This document shows, piece by piece, positions 18,053-26,487 of a DNA stretch of 64,000 bases. The notes under the pieces are model-generated. The model was not told where the DNA came from, searched no databases, and saw only the letters and a program-made list of their open reading frames with translations. This DNA is from Streptomyces venezuelae (GTDB taxonomy: Bacteria > Actinomycetota > Actinomycetes > Streptomycetales > Streptomycetaceae), in contig NZ_CP029191.1 of NCBI RefSeq assembly GCF_008642335.1, positions 7,006,001-7,070,000 of the forward strand, in the 5' to 3' direction. Position 1 is the stretch's first letter; every line of letters starts with the position of its first letter. Made by a program: the position numbers and the translations under genes.

Positions 18053-19210
18053 ATGGCCGAGGCCTACATCGTCGAAGCGGTCCGCACCCCCGTCGGCAGG
18101 CGCAAGGGCGGGCTCTCCGAGGTCCACCCCGCCGACCTGGGGGCACATGTTCTGCGCGCGGTCGTCGAGCGCGGCGGCGTCGATCCCGCCGCCGTCGAGG
18201 ACGTCGTCTTCGGCTGCCTCGACACGGTAGGACCGCAGGCCGGCGACATCGCCCGCACCAGCTGGCTGGCGGCCGGACTCCCCGAAGAGGTGCCCGGCGT
18301 GACCATCGACCGGCAGTGCGGTTCGTCCCAGCAGGCCGTGCACTTCGCCGCGCAGGGCGTCCTGTCCGGCACCCAGGACCTCGTCGTCGCGGGCGGCACC
18401 CAGAACATGTCGATGATCCCCATCGCCTTCGCCTCCCGGCAGGCCGCCGAGCCCCTCGGCCTCACCGAGGGCCCCTACGCGGGCAGCGAAGGCTGGCGCG
18501 CACGCTACGGCGACCGGCCCGTGAACCAGTTCCACGGCGCCCAGTTGATCGCCGAGAAGTGGGGGATATCCCGCCGCGACATGGAGGAGTTCGCGCTCCG
18601 CTCGCACCGGCGGGCCGTCCGCGCCATCGACGAGGGTCGCTTCGACCGCGAAATCGTCCCCTACGGAACCGTCACCACCGACGAGGGCCCGCGGCGCGAC
18701 ACCACCCTGGAGAAGATGGCCGGCCTCAAGCCCGTCCTCGACGGCGGCACAATCACCGCGGCCTGCTCCTCGCAGGTCTCCGACGGCGCCGCCGCGATGC
18801 TCATCGCGAGCGAACGGGCCGTGAGAGAACACGGGTTGACGCCCCGCGCCCGCGTCCACCACCTCTCCGTGCGCGGCGAGGACCCCATCCGCATGCTCTC
18901 CGCGCCCATCCCCGCCACCGCGCACGCCCTGAAGAAGACCGGCATGACCATCGCCGACATCGACCTCGTCGAGATCAACGAAGCGTTCGCGCCCGTCGCC
19001 CTCGCCTGGCTCCGGGAGACCGGCGCCGACCCGGAGAAGGTCAACGTCAACGGCGGCGCCATCGCCCTCGGCCACCCCCTCGGCGCGACCGGCGTCAAGC
19101 TGATGACGACCCTCCTGCACGAACTGGAGCGCACCGGCGGCCGGTTCGGCCTCCAGACCATGTGCGAAGGCGGCGGCCAGGCCAACGTGACCATCATCGA
19201 ACGCCTGTGA
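18053..19210 (+). CDS. fadA6: FadA6, acetyl-CoA acetyltransferase of HIP catabolism
   Basis: This 385-residue thiolase has the nucleophilic cysteine in RQCGSSQQA (Cys89), the histidine in GGAIALGHPLGATG, and the second cysteine in TMCEGGGQAN. A thiolase directly downstream of kstR2, as in mycobacteria, is FadA6, which cleaves a beta-keto acyl-CoA from ring C/D opening. ATG 18053 has GAGGAG at 18038. The gene probably shares the ipdF transcript. Confidence 0.9.
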   Translation: MAEAYIVEAVRTPVGRRKGGLSEVHPADLGAHVLRAVVERGGVDPAAVEDVVFGCLDTVGPQAGDIARTSWLAAGLPEEVPGVTIDRQCGSSQQAVHFAAQGVLSGTQDLVVAGGTQNMSMIPIAFASRQAAEPLGLTEGPYAGSEGWRARYGDRPVNQFHGAQLIAEKWGISRRDMEEFALRSHRRAVRAIDEGRFDREIVPYGTVTTDEGPRRDTTLEKMAGLKPVLDGGTITAACSSQVSDGAAAMLIASERAVREHGLTPRARVHHLSVRGEDPIRMLSAPIPATAHALKKTGMTIADIDLVEINEAFAPVALAWLRETGADPEKVNVNGGAIALGHPLGATGVKLMTTLLHELERTGGRFGLQTMCEGGGQANVTIIERL

Positions 19211-19359
19211 AGAGCGTGTCGGCACCCGTGGGCCGTCCCCGGAGCGACATCTTCCTCACTCCTTGCGGGAGTACCTGCCCGGACCGCTCTCCATCACGGC
19301 TCCGACCCGGCTAGTCTCGACTTCTGTACGTCGATTGAGCGACCCCGGGAGGTAGCGCG

Positions 19360-22020
19360 ATGACGCAGGGACGGCCCGGAGGAGCCGCCTGGGCCCCGCT
19401 GTGGGAGCGCGAGGTCGAACTCGCCGCCGTGGCCCGCGCCGTCGACGAGCTCTGTGCCGAATCCACCGCCGCCGGTGGCCTGCTGGCCTTCAGCGGCGAA
19501 GCCGGCATCGGCAAGACGGCGCTCCTCGCCGAAGTGCGCCGCATGGTCGAGGGCCGTGCCACGGTCTGGTCGGCGCGCGGCGGCGCGACGGTCACCTCCG
19601 TCCCGTTCAACGTCGTACGACAACTGCTGCAGCCCGCACTCGTCCAGCTCGGCCCCGACGAGGCCCGCGAGTACTTCGGCGACTGCTACGACATCGCGGG
19701 CCCCGCACTCGGCATAGCCGAGCCCGGCGGGCGCCAGGCCGACCCGCAGGGCGTCTGCGACGGCCTCGTCGAAGCGGTCTCGCGGCTCGCCCGGCTGCAC
19801 TGGCCCCTCGTCCTCCTCATCGACGACGCGCACTGGGCCGACCAGGAAACGCTGCACTGGCTGGCCACGTTCGCCCAGCGCCTCCACGAACTGCCCGTGC
19901 TCGTCGTGGTCGCCCGCAGGCCCGGCGAGGCCGAGGGCGACAGCGCACGCCACCTCGCGACCGTCGCCGCCGAGGCCCGCTCGTTCACCACCCTGCGCGC
20001 CCTCACCCCTGAGGCCGCCGCCGGCCTGACCCGCGCGACGCTCGGCGAGCACGCCGACGCACCCTTCTGCCGCGAGGTCTGGGCCGTCACCGGCGGCAAT
20101 CCGTACGAATCCGTCGAGCTCCTCGCCAAGGTTCAGGACAGCGAACTCGAACCCGTCGAGGGCTCCGCCGACGAACTGCGCGCCCTCAACCGCACGGCCC
20201 GCGGCCGCGGCCTCGTCGCCCGCCTCGAAGGACTCGGTACCGACGCCACCCGCTTCGCCTGGGCCGCCGCCATCCTCGGCAGCGCCATCTCGCTCGACCT
20301 GGCCGCCTCCCTCGCCGGCATGACACACGACAGCGCCGAACGCTGCGCCGAGCGCCTGTGCACGGCACGCATCCTGGTCAGCGGCGACGAAGGCCTGGAG
20401 TTCGTCCACCCGCTGATCGCCGGCACCGTCTACCGCTCCATCCCGGCAGCCACCCGCACCGCGATGCACGGCGTGGCCGCCGCGGTCATCACCCACGACG
20501 GCAGGGGCGCCGCGGCCGCCTCCCCGCACCTCCTCGAAGTCCACCCGGACGACGACCCCGAGCTCGTCGAGCAGCTGCGCGAGGCCGCCGCCGAACACCT
20601 CGCCGTCGGCGCGCCCGACGCGGCACGCCGCTGCCTTGAGCGGGCCCTGCGCGAGCCGCCGCTGCCCGACATCCACGCGCGCGTGCTCTACGAACTCGGC
20701 TGCGCCACCATGCTGACGTCGCCCGCCACCACCATCCGGCATCTGCGCGAGGCGCTCTCCATGCCCGGCCTCGACCAGGACCTGCGCGTCGACGCGGTCT
20801 GCCGCCTGTCCCAGGCGTTCGTCCACAACGACCAGCTGGAAGAGGGCCTGCGGGCCATCGCCGACGAGGCGAGCGGGCTCGAACAGGGGCCCGCGCGGCT
20901 GCGCCTGCAAGCCGTGCACTACATGTGGGAGGGCATCCACGCGGGCGAGGAGGACTCGCCCGCGCGCTCCAAGCGGCTCGCCGAACTCGCGGGACCTCTC
21001 GCGGGCCGCGACAACTCCGAGCGCGCCCTGCTGATCCTGCGCGCCTTCGACGCCATGACCCGCGGCGAGAGCGCGGAACTGGTCGTCGAGCTCTGCGACC
21101 GCGCCCTCGTCAACGGCCGCCTCGCGCCGGGCCTCGGCTGGACCGACCCCGAGTGGAGCTTCGAGCTCCGCCTGATGCTCGGCGGGTCGTACGCCTTCTC
21201 GGACCGCCTCGACCGCGCGGAGAGCCTCTTCACCGAGGCCGTCAGGGCCTACGAGACCGCCGGATGGAGCGGCGGACACCTCGCCCTCTCGCACGCCTTC
21301 CTGGGCTACGTGTACCGCAGGCGCGGCCGCCTGACGGACGCCGAACGGTCCCTGCGCGAGAGCCTGCGCCTCGCCGACCGCGTCGGTCGGGGCCTGCCCA
21401 TGCACTGGGAGGCGGCCAGCATGCTCATCGACACGCTGCTGGCGCGCGGCCACGTCACGGAGGCGGGCGCCGTCGCCGACCGGTACGGCTTCGCGCCGCC
21501 CTCCGCCTCCACGATCTACGTACCCGACGCGCCGTCCGTACGCGGTCGCCTCCTGCTCGCCCTCGGGCGGACGAAGGACGGCCTCAACGAACTCGAGGCG
21601 ACGGCGAAGGCGCTGACCGCACGCGGCCAGTACAACACCGTGCTCGCCCCGTGGGCGTACGACCTCGCCCGCGCGCTGGCCCACGAGGACCCCAACCGTG
21701 CGGCGCACCTCGTCGCGGACGCCCGCAGGCAGGCCGAGCGGTTCGGTACGGACACCGCGATCGGGGAGGCGCTGAGGTGTGCGGCGGCGCTCGAGACGGG
21801 GCAGCGGTCGGTCGCCCTGTACCGCCAGGCCGCGTCCTACCTGGAAGCGTCGCCCTGCGCGTACGAACACGCGGTCGCCCGCGTCGAGTACGGCATCGCG
21901 GCGGATTCCGTGCCGGAGCTGGAGCGTGGCCTCGCCCTGGCACGGGCGTGCGGGGCGGACGGCCTCACGGACCGGGCGCTGGATCACTTGGGGCCGGTCC
22001 GTTCGGCCACCGGCGGTTGA
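19360..22020 (+). CDS. LAL-type ATPase regulator lacking its LuxR DNA-binding domain
   Basis: This 886-residue protein resembles large ATP-binding LuxR regulators: Walker A in FSGEAGIGKTALLAEV (about residues 45-60), Walker B in PLVLLIDDAHWADQE, the motif VTGGNPY, then TPR-like helical repeats to the end. LAL regulators end in a LuxR helix-turn-helix of about 60 residues. Here the protein stops at GLTDRALDHLGPVR, exactly where the linker normally begins, and no HTH is visible in any frame downstream. It may be a truncated or repurposed STAND-like ATPase. The start ATG 19360 has GGGAGG at 19347. It sits between the two halves of the steroid locus. Confidence 0.82.
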   Translation: MTQGRPGGAAWAPLWEREVELAAVARAVDELCAESTAAGGLLAFSGEAGIGKTALLAEVRRMVEGRATVWSARGGATVTSVPFNVVRQLLQPALVQLGPDEAREYFGDCYDIAGPALGIAEPGGRQADPQGVCDGLVEAVSRLARLHWPLVLLIDDAHWADQETLHWLATFAQRLHELPVLVVVARRPGEAEGDSARHLATVAAEARSFTTLRALTPEAAAGLTRATLGEHADAPFCREVWAVTGGNPYESVELLAKVQDSELEPVEGSADELRALNRTARGRGLVARLEGLGTDATRFAWAAAILGSAISLDLAASLAGMTHDSAERCAERLCTARILVSGDEGLEFVHPLIAGTVYRSIPAATRTAMHGVAAAVITHDGRGAAAASPHLLEVHPDDDPELVEQLREAAAEHLAVGAPDAARRCLERALREPPLPDIHARVLYELGCATMLTSPATTIRHLREALSMPGLDQDLRVDAVCRLSQAFVHNDQLEEGLRAIADEASGLEQGPARLRLQAVHYMWEGIHAGEEDSPARSKRLAELAGPLAGRDNSERALLILRAFDAMTRGESAELVVELCDRALVNGRLAPGLGWTDPEWSFELRLMLGGSYAFSDRLDRAESLFTEAVRAYETAGWSGGHLALSHAFLGYVYRRRGRLTDAERSLRESLRLADRVGRGLPMHWEAASMLIDTLLARGHVTEAGAVADRYGFAPPSASTIYVPDAPSVRGRLLLALGRTKDGLNELEATAKALTARGQYNTVLAPWAYDLARALAHEDPNRAAHLVADARRQAERFGTDTAIGEALRCAAALETGQRSVALYRQAASYLEASPCAYEHAVARVEYGIAADSVPELERGLALARACGADGLTDRALDHLGPVRSATGG

Positions 22021-22054
22021 GCGGTCGTCTCGGCGCCCGGCGCCGGGGTTGCCG

Positions 22055-22106
22055 CCACGGGGCTCTGCCCCGGACCCCGGTCCTCAATCGCCGGACGGGC
22101 TGAAAC
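22055..22106. repeat. Streptomyces-type intergenic GC-rich element overlapping the end of ipdC
   Basis: GGGGCTCTGCCCCGGACCCC, followed by TCAATCGCCGGACGGGCTGAA, belongs to a sequence type that I recall as frequent at gene ends in Streptomyces. It contains a small hairpin (GGGGC..GCCCC) and may act as a terminator between the convergent ATPase regulator and ipdC. It extends into the last codons of ipdC. Confidence 0.5.
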
Positions 22107-23184
22107 ACGCCGCCCGGCCGCTTGGAGACGGGCACGGCAGACGGTCCAGTACATCGTCCGCCTCTCTCATCACACGGTCGATCAGTTCCGCGCACGACGG
22201 CAGGTCGTCTATCAGGCCCGTCACCTGGCCGGAGGCCATCACGCCTGCCTCGGGGTGGCCGTCCACCATCGCCGACCTGAGCATCATGGGCGTGTTCGCC
22301 GCCAGGAGTACCTGGCTCCAGGTCAGGTCCTTGCTGCGCCGCATCGCGAGGCCGTCGCGCGCCATCCGGCGGCGGCTCATGCCCGAGAGCTTCCGGAACG
22401 CCGCCGCGTGCCGCACCGCACGCGTCAGCGACGCGACCCTGCCCGACTTCTCCAGACCCGCGACCAGTTCCGTGCGGAGCATCCGGTGCGGGAGGCCGTC
22501 CACGCGCGTGGTGACCGTGACGTCCTTGACGGAGGCCGCGAGGTAGCGGGCCTTGACGGTGTCCGGGACCGTCGAGTCCGACGTGAGCAGGAAGCGCGTG
22601 CCCATGGCCACGCCCGCCGCGCCGTAGGCGAGGGCGGCGACCAGACCGCGGCCGTCGTAGAAGCCGCCCGCCGCGATCACGGGGATGTCCACCGCGTCGA
22701 CGACCTGCGGGAGCAGCACCGTGGTGGCGACCTCGCCCGTGTGGCCGCCGCCCTCGCCGCCCTGCACGAGCACCGCGTCCGCGCCCCACGCGGCGACCTT
22801 CTCGGCGTGCCGTCGCGCGCCGATCGAGGGGACGACCACCACGCCCGCGTCCTTGAGCTCGGCGATCAGCTCCTTGGAGGGCGCCAAGGCGAACGAGGCG
22901 ACCTTCACTCCTTCGTCGACGATGACCCGGACACGGTCCCGCGCGTCACCCGCGTCGGCCCGCAGGTTGACCCCGAAGGGCGCTGTCGTACGGGACTTGA
23001 CCTCGCGGACGGCCGCTCGCAGCTGGTCGACCGTCATGGTCGCGGAGGCCAGGATGCCGAGCGCCCCCGCGTTCGCGGTCGCCGAGACCAGGCGGGGGCC
23101 CGCCACCCAGCCCATGCCGGTCTGGACGATCGGGTGCCGGACACCGACCAGGTCCGTGAGGGGGGTCCGCAGCGTGGGTGTCAT
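22084..23184 (-). CDS. ipdC: IpdC, flavin-dependent (NPD-fold) oxidoreductase of HIP catabolism
   Basis: This 366-residue TIM-barrel flavoprotein of the nitronate monooxygenase-like family has TGMGWVAGPRLVSATANAGALG, FGVNLRADAGDA, VQGGEGGGHTGEVATT and AAGGFYDGRGLVAALAYGA, all of which follow mycobacterial IpdC. IpdC acts in opening of the last steroid rings. Its ATG overlaps the ipdB stop (ATGA). The last dozen residues (AACFSPSGD) are encoded by a dispersed intergenic element, so the native C-terminus was probably extended by that sequence. Confidence 0.9.
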   Translation of the reverse strand: MTPTLRTPLTDLVGVRHPIVQTGMGWVAGPRLVSATANAGALGILASATMTVDQLRAAVREVKSRTTAPFGVNLRADAGDARDRVRVIVDEGVKVASFALAPSKELIAELKDAGVVVVPSIGARRHAEKVAAWGADAVLVQGGEGGGHTGEVATTVLLPQVVDAVDIPVIAAGGFYDGRGLVAALAYGAAGVAMGTRFLLTSDSTVPDTVKARYLAASVKDVTVTTRVDGLPHRMLRTELVAGLEKSGRVASLTRAVRHAAAFRKLSGMSRRRMARDGLAMRRSKDLTWSQVLLAANTPMMLRSAMVDGHPEAGVMASGQVTGLIDDLPSCAELIDRVMREADDVLDRLPCPSPSGRAACFSPSGD

Positions 23185-23969
23185 GGGTGGCGCACCTCGC
23201 GGTCGCGCAGACCCTGGGGGTCGACGACGTCACGGATCAGCCGCAGCTCCTCCGGGGTCGGCTCGCGGGTGTACGGGATGTCAATGTCCGGCACGGACAG
23301 GGGGAAGCCGGTGGCCTCACGTATGTGGTCGAGGGTCACGCCCGGGTGCAGGGACACCAGGCGCATGGCGTGGTCGGGTGTCTCGAAGTCGAAGACGCCC
23401 AGGTCGGAGACGACGCGGCGAAGGTCGTGGAAGCGGGTCGCGGAGGGCCCGGCGGCGGCCGCGCTGTCGTACCCGACGCCGCTGATCATGTCGACCTTCT
23501 CGACGAACACGCGCGGGGAGTGCCTGGGGACCCAGTAACTCACCGGGTTGTTCAGCGTGTTGACCGGGGCGCCGCGCACGCCGAGCAGCTGGCGCCTGGG
23601 CCGGGACCAGTCGCCGATGCACGAGATGTTCTGGTTGCCGAAGCGGTCGAGCTGGCTCGCGCCCATCATCACGTGCCGCTTACCGCCCATGACCATCGTC
23701 AGGTGCTTGCGGTACGGCAGCCACCCCTCGGTCACCGCCGACGCCGCGCCGACCGCGGGGACGTCGCCGATGAGCAGGGCCTCGCCGTCCGTGAGCAGCA
23801 GTTCGGGGGAGAAGGTCAGCTTGGCGAGACGGGCCGCGATCGACGGGACCGTGCCCATGGGGGAGGCGAGGATCTCGCCGTCGTCCCGCCAGGCCTCGGC
23901 GCAGGCGATCACGCAGTACTCGGCACGGGTGGCCGTGGTGGTGGCGGTGGCAGGGGTGGGCCGTGTCAT
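23181..23969 (-). CDS. ipdB: IpdB, beta subunit of the COCHEA-CoA hydrolase (CoA-transferase fold)
   Basis: This 262-residue family-I CoA-transferase-fold protein contains GASQLDRFGNQNISCIGDW and LVSLHPGVTLDHIREATGFPL, typical of IpdB. With IpdA it forms a ring-opening hydrolase of HIP degradation rather than a true CoA transferase. Its ATG overlaps the ipdA stop (ATGA), consistent with equimolar synthesis. The first 15 residues are an A/T-rich extension of low conservation. Confidence 0.9.
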   Translation of the reverse strand: MTRPTPATATTTATRAEYCVIACAEAWRDDGEILASPMGTVPSIAARLAKLTFSPELLLTDGEALLIGDVPAVGAASAVTEGWLPYRKHLTMVMGGKRHVMMGASQLDRFGNQNISCIGDWSRPRRQLLGVRGAPVNTLNNPVSYWVPRHSPRVFVEKVDMISGVGYDSAAAAGPSATRFHDLRRVVSDLGVFDFETPDHAMRLVSLHPGVTLDHIREATGFPLSVPDIDIPYTREPTPEELRLIRDVVDPQGLRDREVRHP

Positions 23970-24835
23970 CGCTGCTCCTTGTGCCAGGTGCGGACGGCCA
24001 GTTGGTAGTCCTGTTCGGTTCCGGCCGCGGGGAGGAAGCGGGTCCGGAAGGCGGCCCAGGCGTCCGGGTCGGCCGCCGCCGTCGCGTACGCCTTCTGGAA
24101 CGGCTCGTCGCGGCCGTAGTCCGGCACGCAGGACGTGAAGTGCGCGCCGCCCGGCGTCTCGGTCACGCCCGTCACCGAGTGCCGGGACACCAGCATCGTC
24201 TGGGGTGCCGCGTGTGCGGTGAGCTCGGCGGAGTCGACGAGGCGCTCGCAGGAGACGTACGCCGTGTCGGCGGCCTCGCAGAACAGGTCGTCGAAGTAGG
24301 GGTCGGGGCCCAGGTACTGGCCGTTGCCGAAGCGGTCCGCGCGGTTGAGGTGGACCAGGGCCGCGTCCATGCGCAGGGCGGGCACGGCGACGAGCTCCTC
24401 CCCGTCCTCGTACGGCGAAGTGACCGTGCGCAGGTTCGGGTTGACCCGCAGGACGTCGGAGCCGAGCCCCGCGCGGATCGGCAGGAACGGCAGCCGTTGG
24501 GCGCCCGCGGTGAGGCCCTGCATGAACATCGCCTCGTCCAGCTCGACGAGTTCGAAGGCGCCACGCTCGCGTGCCGCCCGGAAGTGCGGCTCCAGGGGGA
24601 TCGAGTCGAGGGTCGTGAAGGCGGTGACCAGCGTGCGGATCCGGCCGGCCGCGGCGAGCAGGCCGACGTCCGGCCCGCCGTACGAGACGACGGTCAGGTC
24701 CGTGACGTCGGACCGCAGCAGTGCGCGCACCAGCGCCATCGGCTTGCGGCGTGACCCCCAGCCCCCGATGCCGAGCGTCATCCCGCTCTCCAGGCGCCCC
24801 ACGATGTCGTCGGGAGTCATCCTCTTGTCGCTCAC
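23966..24835 (-). CDS. ipdA: IpdA, alpha subunit of the COCHEA-CoA hydrolase (CoA-transferase fold)
   Basis: This 289-residue partner of IpdB has GMTLGIGGWGSRRKPMALVR, VVSYGGPDVGLL and HLNRADRFGNGQYLGPDPYFDDLFC. The GTG start at 24835 overlaps the echA20 stop (GTGA). Sequence and the echA20-ipdA-ipdB-ipdC order match the mycobacterial KstR2 regulon. Confidence 0.92.
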   Translation of the reverse strand: MSDKRMTPDDIVGRLESGMTLGIGGWGSRRKPMALVRALLRSDVTDLTVVSYGGPDVGLLAAAGRIRTLVTAFTTLDSIPLEPHFRAARERGAFELVELDEAMFMQGLTAGAQRLPFLPIRAGLGSDVLRVNPNLRTVTSPYEDGEELVAVPALRMDAALVHLNRADRFGNGQYLGPDPYFDDLFCEAADTAYVSCERLVDSAELTAHAAPQTMLVSRHSVTGVTETPGGAHFTSCVPDYGRDEPFQKAYATAAADPDAWAAFRTRFLPAAGTEQDYQLAVRTWHKEQR

Positions 24836-25605
24836 GCCCCACCCTCCCCTTGCTGTGTGAAGCCGTCTCGCTGTCCGAAGTCGTCGCGGATGCGGTCGGC
24901 GAGGCCGCTGAGGTTCGCCTCGAAGGTGAAGCCCTGCTCGAAGCGGTAGCTGCGGTGCACGTCGACGGGGTCGATGCCGTTGATCGCGGCCTTCGCGAAG
25001 CGCAGCAGCGTGCCGTCCTTGCGGGCGATCTCACGCGCCAGTTCCAGCGCCGCTTCCCGCAGTTCGGCGCGGGGGACGACCTGCCACACGGAGCCGTGCG
25101 CGTGCAGGTCGGCGGCGGTGGCGGTCCGCGAGGTGTAGTACAGGGCGCGCATCAGGTGCTGCGGGACGAGGCGGGACAGGTGCGTGGCGGCGCCGAGCGC
25201 GCCCCGGTCCAGCTCGGGCAGGCCGAAGGTGGCGTCCTCGCTGGCCACGATCGCGTCCGCGTTGCCCACGAGGCCTATTCCGCCGCCCAGACAGAAGCCG
25301 TGCACGGCGGCGACGACGGGCACCTCGCACTCGTACACCGCCGAAAACGCGGCGTAACACCCCCGGTTGGCGCCGATCAGCGCGGTGTGGCCGGTGTCGC
25401 GCTGCATCTCCTTGATGTCCACGCCCGCGTTGAACCCCCGGCCCTCGGCGGCGATCACGACGCAGCGTGTCCCGGGGTCGCGGCCGACGGCGCGGACCGC
25501 GTCCGCCAGGTCGTACCAGCCCCGCACCGGCAGGGCGTTGACGGGCGGATAGTCGACGGTGACGACGGCGACGCCCTTGTCCGGGGCGGAGGTGGAGACA
25601 GACAT
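24832..25605 (-). CDS. echA20: EchA20, crotonase-fold ring hydrolase of HIP catabolism
   Basis: This 257-residue enoyl-CoA hydratase/isomerase family protein is nearly diagnostic for EchA20: GFNAGVDIKEMQRDTGHTAL, ANRGCYAAFSAVYECEVPVV, GFCLGGGIGLVGNADAIVAS and FGLPELDRGALGAATHLSRL. In mycobacteria EchA20 hydrolytically opens the remaining carbocycle. The start is ATG 25605. It is the first gene of the four-gene echA20-ipdABC operon, downstream of operator site 2 and divergent from two SDR genes. Confidence 0.94.
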   Translation of the reverse strand: MSVSTSAPDKGVAVVTVDYPPVNALPVRGWYDLADAVRAVGRDPGTRCVVIAAEGRGFNAGVDIKEMQRDTGHTALIGANRGCYAAFSAVYECEVPVVAAVHGFCLGGGIGLVGNADAIVASEDATFGLPELDRGALGAATHLSRLVPQHLMRALYYTSRTATAADLHAHGSVWQVVPRAELREAALELAREIARKDGTLLRFAKAAINGIDPVDVHRSYRFEQGFTFEANLSGLADRIRDDFGQRDGFTQQGEGGA

Positions 25606-25638
25606 CAGACGATCCGCTACCTTTCAATCGCACGCCTT

Positions 25639-25656
25639 CAACCAAACATTTGTTAG
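25639..25656. promoter_or_regulatory. KstR2-type operator, site 2
   Basis: CAACCAAACATTTGTTAG read on the other strand is CTAACAAATGTTTGGTTG, which differs from site 1 at two positions (G to A and A to T). It lies between the echA20 start (25605) and the SDR start (25674), so one KstR2 dimer could shut both promoters. Confidence 0.8.
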
Positions 25657-25673
25657 TTGGAAAGGTAGCAGCG

Positions 25674-26438
25674 ATGACTGACACTCGACAGGTGGTCGTC
25701 GTGACCGGCGGCACCCGCGGCGTCGGTGCCGGAATCGCCCGGAGCTTCCTCGCAGCCGGAGCGCGCGTCGTGATCTGCGCCCGCAGGCAGCCCGACAAGC
25801 CCGTCGAAGAGGCGGGCGGGACGGCCGAGTTCAGGCCGCTGGACCTCCGCGACGCGGCGGCGACCGGTGCCTTCTTCGCCGAAGTGGCGGCGGCGTACGG
25901 GAGGGTGGACTGCCTGGTGAACAACGCGGGCGGCACGCCGTTCGGGCTGCTCGCCGAGTCCTCCCCGGCCCGCCAGGCGAAGATCATCGAACTGAACCTG
26001 CTCGCTCCGCTCCACGCCTCGCTTGCCGCTTACGAGGTGATGCGCCATCAGGAGAGCGGGGGCAGCATCACCATGATCGGCAGCGTCAGCGGAACCCGCC
26101 CCTCGCCCGGCAGCGCGGCGTACGGCGCGGCCAAGGCGGGCCTGGAGAACCTCGCGGGGACGATGGCCGTCGAATGGGCGCCGGCGGTGCGCGTCAACAC
26201 GGTGGTCCTCGGCCTGGCCCGCACGGAGAGCGCGGCGCTGCACTACGGCGACGAGGACGGCATCGCCGAGGTCGCCCGCACCGTTCCACTGGGCCGGCTC
26301 GCCGACCCCTCCGACGTCGGCGACGCCTGCGTCTTCCTCGCCTCCGACCGGGCCCGCTACATCAGCGGCGCGGCGCTGAGCCTGCACGGCGGAGGCGAAC
26401 GTCCCGCGTTCCTGGCGGCGGCGTCGGTGAACCGCTGA
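25674..26438 (+). CDS. SDR oxidoreductase of the KstR2 regulon (Rv3549c-like)
   Basis: This 254-residue short-chain dehydrogenase has the Rossmann motif TGGTRGVGAGIAR, NNAGG, and the catalytic Ser/Tyr/Lys (GSVSGTRPSPG.., YGAAKAG). It starts at ATG 25674 with GGAAAGG upstream, directly beside operator site 2. The KstR2 regulon of mycobacteria also has two SDR genes next to echA20. Its precise step is unknown. Confidence 0.85.
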   Translation: MTDTRQVVVVTGGTRGVGAGIARSFLAAGARVVICARRQPDKPVEEAGGTAEFRPLDLRDAAATGAFFAEVAAAYGRVDCLVNNAGGTPFGLLAESSPARQAKIIELNLLAPLHASLAAYEVMRHQESGGSITMIGSVSGTRPSPGSAAYGAAKAGLENLAGTMAVEWAPAVRVNTVVLGLARTESAALHYGDEDGIAEVARTVPLGRLADPSDVGDACVFLASDRARYISGAALSLHGGGERPAFLAAASVNR

Positions 26439-26487
26439 GGGCACGTGTCCTACGTATGCACACACCATGAGCCGAGGGAGTCACGTC

